From positions 1-26,835 of the forward strand of contig DATDGC010000058.1 of the NCBI GenBank assembly GCA_036522275.1: a DNA stretch of 26,835 nt, read 5' to 3'. Shown one piece after another: positions 22,986 to 26,835 of the stretch. Within the stretch, counting starts at the first letter, position 1. Each line of letters begins with the position of its first letter. The position numbers and the translations under genes were made by a program. The notes under the pieces are model-generated. The model was not told the origin of the DNA and did no database searches. It saw only the letters and a list, made by a program, of their open reading frames with translations. Origin of the DNA: JAHFRG01 sp036522275 (GTDB lineage Bacteria > Pseudomonadota > Gammaproteobacteria > Burkholderiales > JAHFRG01).

Positions 22986-25748
22986 CTAGTTAAAGCCATA
23001 TTTGCGTATAAACCAAACCTTGATGAACTGCGTCAAAACAGTGTAACTAAAAAGAATTCCCACAAGCCAGACAAAATAAACGCCAGGCAGTGGCCGCAGG
23101 CCCACTACATGTGCGATGGGAGAAAACGGGAAATAGATACCAATTGCCATCACACTTATAGTCATGAGCAAGAGTGGCAATGCTGCCCTGCTTTGTATAA
23201 ATGGAATCTTTCCGGTGCGAATAATGTGCACGATCAGCGTCTGCGACAACAGGCCTTCAATAAACCAACCAGATTGAAAGAGAGATTGCACCCCAACCGC
23301 GTTAGCCGAAAACACGAACCAAAGCACCGCAAAAGTCACATAATCAAAAATCGAGCTGATCGGGCCGATGAATACCATAAAACGCCCGATGGCACCGATT
23401 TCCCACTTGCGCGGGCGGTCTGAATATTCCTTATCTACACCGTCAAACGGTATGGCAATCTGCGAAATGTCATAGAGCAGATTCTGTATTAATAGCTGGA
23501 TCGGCAACATCGGCAGGAACGGCAGGAGCATGCTCGCTCCGAGGACGCTGAACATATTTCCGAAGTTTGAGCTTGCAGCCATCTTGATGTATTTCACAAT
23601 ATTGCCAAAGGTTTTCCTGCCTTCAAGCACGCCCTCCTCAAGCACCATCAGGTTCTTTTCCAGCAAAATTATGTCTGCGGATTCTTTTGCGATATCCACA
23701 GCGGTGTCAACTGATATGCCTATATCTGCAGTACGAAGAGAGGGAGAATCATTAAAACCATCTCCCAGGAAACCCACCACGTGGCCTTGCAACTGCAAAA
23801 CCCTGACAATCCGCTCCTTCTGGGTCGGGGAGAGCTTGGCAAATACTGATGCCCGCTCGGCCAGTCCACCTAGCTCGACATTACTCAAACCGTCGATCTC
23901 GCTACCGAGTACAACACGGCTGGCATCAATGCCAACATCACGGCATATTTTGCATGTTACAACTTCATTATCTCCGGTTAGGATTTTGACTTGAACTCCA
24001 TTTTGTTTCAGCGCTGTAATCGCCGGCCCCGCAGTTTCCTTAGGAGGATCGAGAAACGCAATAAAGCCAATTAGTGTCAAATCAGACTCGTCTTTGACGC
24101 CGTAACTCTTCTGATTCGGTGGTGTCTCCTTATAAGCAACCGCGATAATACGCAGACCGTCTTCATTAAATTCTTTGACGAGATTCACAGCTTTGGTTTT
24201 TAATTCATCGTCCAAGGAAACCACCTGCCCGTCCACCTTGGCTTGGCTGCTTACGTTAAGAATTTCCTCGACCGCGCCTTTACAGATGAGTTCGTTGTGG
24301 TCCTCACGCTCATTAACAACCACAGACATGCGACGACGCACGAAATCGAATGGGACTTCATCAACTAGACGATAGTTGCTTGCAACCTTCAGCACATCGG
24401 CAATTTCAGCGTGCCTGAGAACTGCTTTATCCAACAAGTTTTTCAGGCCGGTTTGATAATGGCTATTGAGGAAGGCATGCCGCAGGACTTCTTCATATTC
24501 GTCCCCATCTATATTTACGTACTTCTCCAGAATGATTTTGTCCTGGGTCAGCGTTCCGGTCTTGTCAGCGCACAGGATGTCCATTGCGCCAAAGTTTTGA
24601 ATCGAATTGAGGCGCTTCACAATTACTTTTCGGCGAGACATCATGACCGCACCTTTGGCAAGTGTGGCGGTGATAATCATCGGAAGCATTTCCGGTGTAA
24701 GTCCGACCGCAACTGCGATCGCAAAAAGTGCTGCTTCTGTCCAGTTTCCCTTCGTGATGCCGTTGATCAAAAACACAAGGCCCGCCATTACCACCATAAA
24801 GCGAATCAGCAACCAACTGACTCGATGTATGCCTTTATCAAACTCAGTGGGCTCGCGATGACCAACGATCCGCTGTGAAAGACCACCAAAATAAGTCCGG
24901 ACGCCGGTAGTGATGACAACCGCAATGGCTGCGCCGCTCACCACGTTAGAGCCCATGAAGCAGATGTTTGGTAGATCGAGTGGGTTTCCTATTTCACTTA
25001 CAACGGCATCCGCATTCTTTTCGACCGGAAATGATTCGCCAGTAAGCGCTGCCTGGCTGATAAACAGATCTTTCGCTGACAGCAGTCGGACGTCGGCCGG
25101 TATCATATCCCCGGCGGACAGATGCACGACATCGCCGGGTACCAGATATTTAAGTGATATTTCCTGCGTTTCAAAACTACGAGAATAAGCAGTGACAAAT
25201 GTTGGTTCGGATGAGTTGTTGGTGTTTATTTGCGTTTCAATAGTGCGCCGCACTGTGGCTGTTGTGCTGACCATAGCCTTCAATTTCTCAGCTGCCTTGC
25301 TTGAGCGGTACTCCTGAACAAAACGAAGCAAAGAGCTTAAGACCACCATTACTGAAAGAATCGAAGTGGCTTTCATGTCTTCCGTTACAAACGAAACGGA
25401 TGCAAGCCCTGTAAGCAACAGATTGAACGGATTGTTGTAGGCGTGCCAGAGTTGCCGATACCAAGTGGCCGGTTTTTCGTGCGCCACTTCATTTAATCCA
25501 TGTTCTTTGAGCCGCGATTGCGCCTCATCCTCATTCAAACCGTTCAGAGATGAACGCACTGAGACAAGAACGGTGACGGTGTTATTACGCGCCGCATCAA
25601 TAAGCTGGTTTCTCGGATGATCGGTCGCGGTTACATCCGGCCTGACAGATTTGCTCTCGATCATTTCCAAGATTGCAAGACGTGCCTTCTCCCTGTGCGA
25701 CAGAAAGAACCGCCTAAGCCAGTTATCTTTTGTCAGTTCAGATCTCAT
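22986..25748 (-). CDS. mgtA: Magnesium-translocating P-type ATPase
   Basis: This 920-residue P-type IIIB ATPase is expected to import Mg2+ across the inner membrane. The phosphorylation site is Asp395 in CADKTGTLT, the actuator loop is LTGES at 235-239, the fourth membrane segment has GLTPEMLPM near 349-356, and YDISQIAIPFD near the C-terminal membrane bundle is typical of MgtA/MgtB. The hinge reads GDGFNDSPSLRTAD where most relatives have GDGINDAPALRAAD, a mild deviation. The ATG at 25748 with AAGGA upstream is preferred to an in-frame start at 25835 that would overlap the porin. Base composition looks more AT-rich than the fatty-acid genes, which may indicate transfer. It follows the porin gene by 55 bases. 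Confidence 0.92.
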   Translation of the reverse strand: MRSELTKDNWLRRFFLSHREKARLAILEMIESKSVRPDVTATDHPRNQLIDAARNNTVTVLVSVRSSLNGLNEDEAQSRLKEHGLNEVAHEKPATWYRQLWHAYNNPFNLLLTGLASVSFVTEDMKATSILSVMVVLSSLLRFVQEYRSSKAAEKLKAMVSTTATVRRTIETQINTNNSSEPTFVTAYSRSFETQEISLKYLVPGDVVHLSAGDMIPADVRLLSAKDLFISQAALTGESFPVEKNADAVVSEIGNPLDLPNICFMGSNVVSGAAIAVVITTGVRTYFGGLSQRIVGHREPTEFDKGIHRVSWLLIRFMVVMAGLVFLINGITKGNWTEAALFAIAVAVGLTPEMLPMIITATLAKGAVMMSRRKVIVKRLNSIQNFGAMDILCADKTGTLTQDKIILEKYVNIDGDEYEEVLRHAFLNSHYQTGLKNLLDKAVLRHAEIADVLKVASNYRLVDEVPFDFVRRRMSVVVNEREDHNELICKGAVEEILNVSSQAKVDGQVVSLDDELKTKAVNLVKEFNEDGLRIIAVAYKETPPNQKSYGVKDESDLTLIGFIAFLDPPKETAGPAITALKQNGVQVKILTGDNEVVTCKICRDVGIDASRVVLGSEIDGLSNVELGGLAERASVFAKLSPTQKERIVRVLQLQGHVVGFLGDGFNDSPSLRTADIGISVDTAVDIAKESADIILLEKNLMVLEEGVLEGRKTFGNIVKYIKMAASSNFGNMFSVLGASMLLPFLPMLPIQLLIQNLLYDISQIAIPFDGVDKEYSDRPRKWEIGAIGRFMVFIGPISSIFDYVTFAVLWFVFSANAVGVQSLFQSGWFIEGLLSQTLIVHIIRTGKIPFIQSRAALPLLLMTISVMAIGIYFPFSPIAHVVGLRPLPGVYFVWLVGILFSYTVLTQFIKVWFIRKYGFN

Positions 25749-25803
25749 TGTTATTCCTTTTCGTCGATTGTAATTGCGCCATAATTCAAACGGCCAAGCC
25801 GAT

Positions 25804-26835
25804 TTAATATTCGATATGCAGGCGTATTCCCACAACCATTGACGGCCCGCGGTCGCGGTTGTAGCCGGAGTTTTCGATGTATTGGAAATCGGGGCTTAAC
25901 TGAGCGTATTTGCCCAGCTGGGCGCGATAATAGATCTCAGTGATCTTCTCATAGCCGTAATTGAGACGACCATCCCCAAGCACAAAGCCACTGCCCCCGG
26001 CAGCAAGGTAATTTCGATGATCGGCGGACAGCCCGTTCACCACAAACCCGATACCCAATCGATCGTCGTTACGCCCCCAATGATTGCCCGCCACCTGCGC
26101 CCCAAACGTCACGGTGCGATCCACCTCGGTGAAGGCAAAGCTTTCAGTCTTCCCGTCGTTCCAGCCCAGTCGGGCGAACAGCCCGGTTTCCCCACCATCG
26201 GCAAGCGGTTGCTCCAAGTTCAGACCAAATCCATACTTGTTGCGACCAGGCTGGTCGTCTGCGGCGACGTTGGGCACGGTACCCTGCGCGAGGCCATTCG
26301 CGATGGCGTCGCGGTAAATCCCCATATTGGCAATGTTGCGGTAAGCAAGGAGCCGCACCACAGTTGCGTAGTGATTGGGCTGCAAGGTGAGTTCCACATT
26401 CTCGCTACGAGACTTGGTTAACGGCAGATCAAGATCCGGCCCGTTCGCGACAGTGGGCATCTGAAAAATGCCGAACCTCAGCGCCCACTTGGGTGAAACA
26501 TAGCCCACCATAATTCCGTTAGTGTAGCCTCGCGTGTCGGCAGGGTAGTCCCAGGCGGTGTTGTTCCACAGGCTCCAGTTCTCGAACTGAGTACGAGTTG
26601 AATTAGCGTAGCGGTTGCGGTCGAGGTCATCATTGGCCGCAAACTTGCCAAGCTTAACTTCGATCCTCTTCGCGGGCTCGACACCGGGCAACTGGTCCAT
26701 ACCTCGGGTGACGTCAACCATTTCTTCCCCCATAGGCCAGAGGTCGCGCAAGTAAGCCCGGGCGACATACGGTCCTTTGCCGATATTAAACGAGCCTTGG
26801 CGAACGGCGTCACCATTAGTCAATCCTCCAAGACC
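25804..26835 (-). CDS. OprB-like carbohydrate porin, 5' end outside the window
   Basis: The C-terminal 344 codons of an outer-membrane beta-barrel are present; the frame is open to the right edge. NIGKGPYVARAYLR, QFENWSLWNNTAWDYPADTRGYTNG, the repeated strand pattern and the ending YNRDRGPSMVVGIRLHIEY resemble the OprB carbohydrate-selective porin family, with a terminal aromatic residue for barrel assembly. Signal peptide and N-terminus are off-window. It is transcribed just ahead of the P-type ATPase, so it could serve passage of Mg2+ or its complexes across the outer membrane rather than sugars; that is inference from position only. Confidence 0.82.
   Translation of the reverse strand, partial: GLGGLTNGDAVRQGSFNIGKGPYVARAYLRDLWPMGEEMVDVTRGMDQLPGVEPAKRIEVKLGKFAANDDLDRNRYANSTRTQFENWSLWNNTAWDYPADTRGYTNGIMVGYVSPKWALRFGIFQMPTVANGPDLDLPLTKSRSENVELTLQPNHYATVVRLLAYRNIANMGIYRDAIANGLAQGTVPNVAADDQPGRNKYGFGLNLEQPLADGGETGLFARLGWNDGKTESFAFTEVDRTVTFGAQVAGNHWGRNDDRLGIGFVVNGLSADHRNYLAAGGSGFVLGDGRLNYGYEKITEIYYRAQLGKYAQLSPDFQYIENSGYNRDRGPSMVVGIRLHIEY

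Overview
The window looks like a chromosomal segment of a moderately GC-rich Betaproteobacterium. That placement is inferred from protein families and gene order (alr-radA beside lplT, tsaB-rimI-udg, an E. coli-type FadE); no rRNA or other marker gene is present. Nearly everything is on the minus strand. The exceptions are an IS3-family insertion sequence at the left edge and lplT.

Layout from left to right. 1-1252: an IS3-family element with two reading frames joined by a frameshift signal; its left end lies outside the window. 1353-15113: a run of nine minus-strand fatty-acid genes. In transcription order they are an acyl-CoA synthetase, fadE, a crotonase, an HSDL2-like SDR, [a 528-bp inserted repeat element], a long-chain acyl-CoA ligase, a YciA-type thioesterase, fadL, a FadN-type bifunctional enzyme and the thiolase fadA. 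Together they cover uptake, activation and one full turn of beta-oxidation. 15226-17641: alr-radA. 17828-19060: lplT on the plus strand, facing a likely six-gene operon (tsaB-rimI-udg-lemA-TPM-TPM, 19081-22890). 22986-26835: a magnesium-type P-type ATPase preceded by an OprB-like porin that runs off the right edge; by eye this pair is more AT-rich and may be acquired.

Most genes are tightly coupled. Four-base ATGA/GTGA overlaps occur at fadE/crotonase, lemA/TPM, udg/rimI and rimI/tsaB, alr/radA overlap by 8 bases, and other gaps are mostly under 100 bases.

The least ordinary material is non-coding. (1) A MITE-like element at 8788-9315 has inverted ends, a TAA target duplication, a 127-bp internal tandem duplication and a long inverted repeat. 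Its insertion changed the SDR stop codon from TAA to TAG without changing the protein. (2) A perfect hairpin at 19058-19083 contains both stop codons of a convergent gene pair and shares 14 bases with the end of that element. (3) A perfect 15-bp palindrome overlaps a candidate -35 box ahead of the beta-oxidation run. (4) A hairpin covers the tsaB start codon. Two enzymes in the fatty-acid run have non-standard catalytic residues: the crotonase lacks both hydratase glutamates, and the SDR has Ala where the catalytic Ser is expected. I saw no CRISPR array, tRNA, rRNA or clear defence system.
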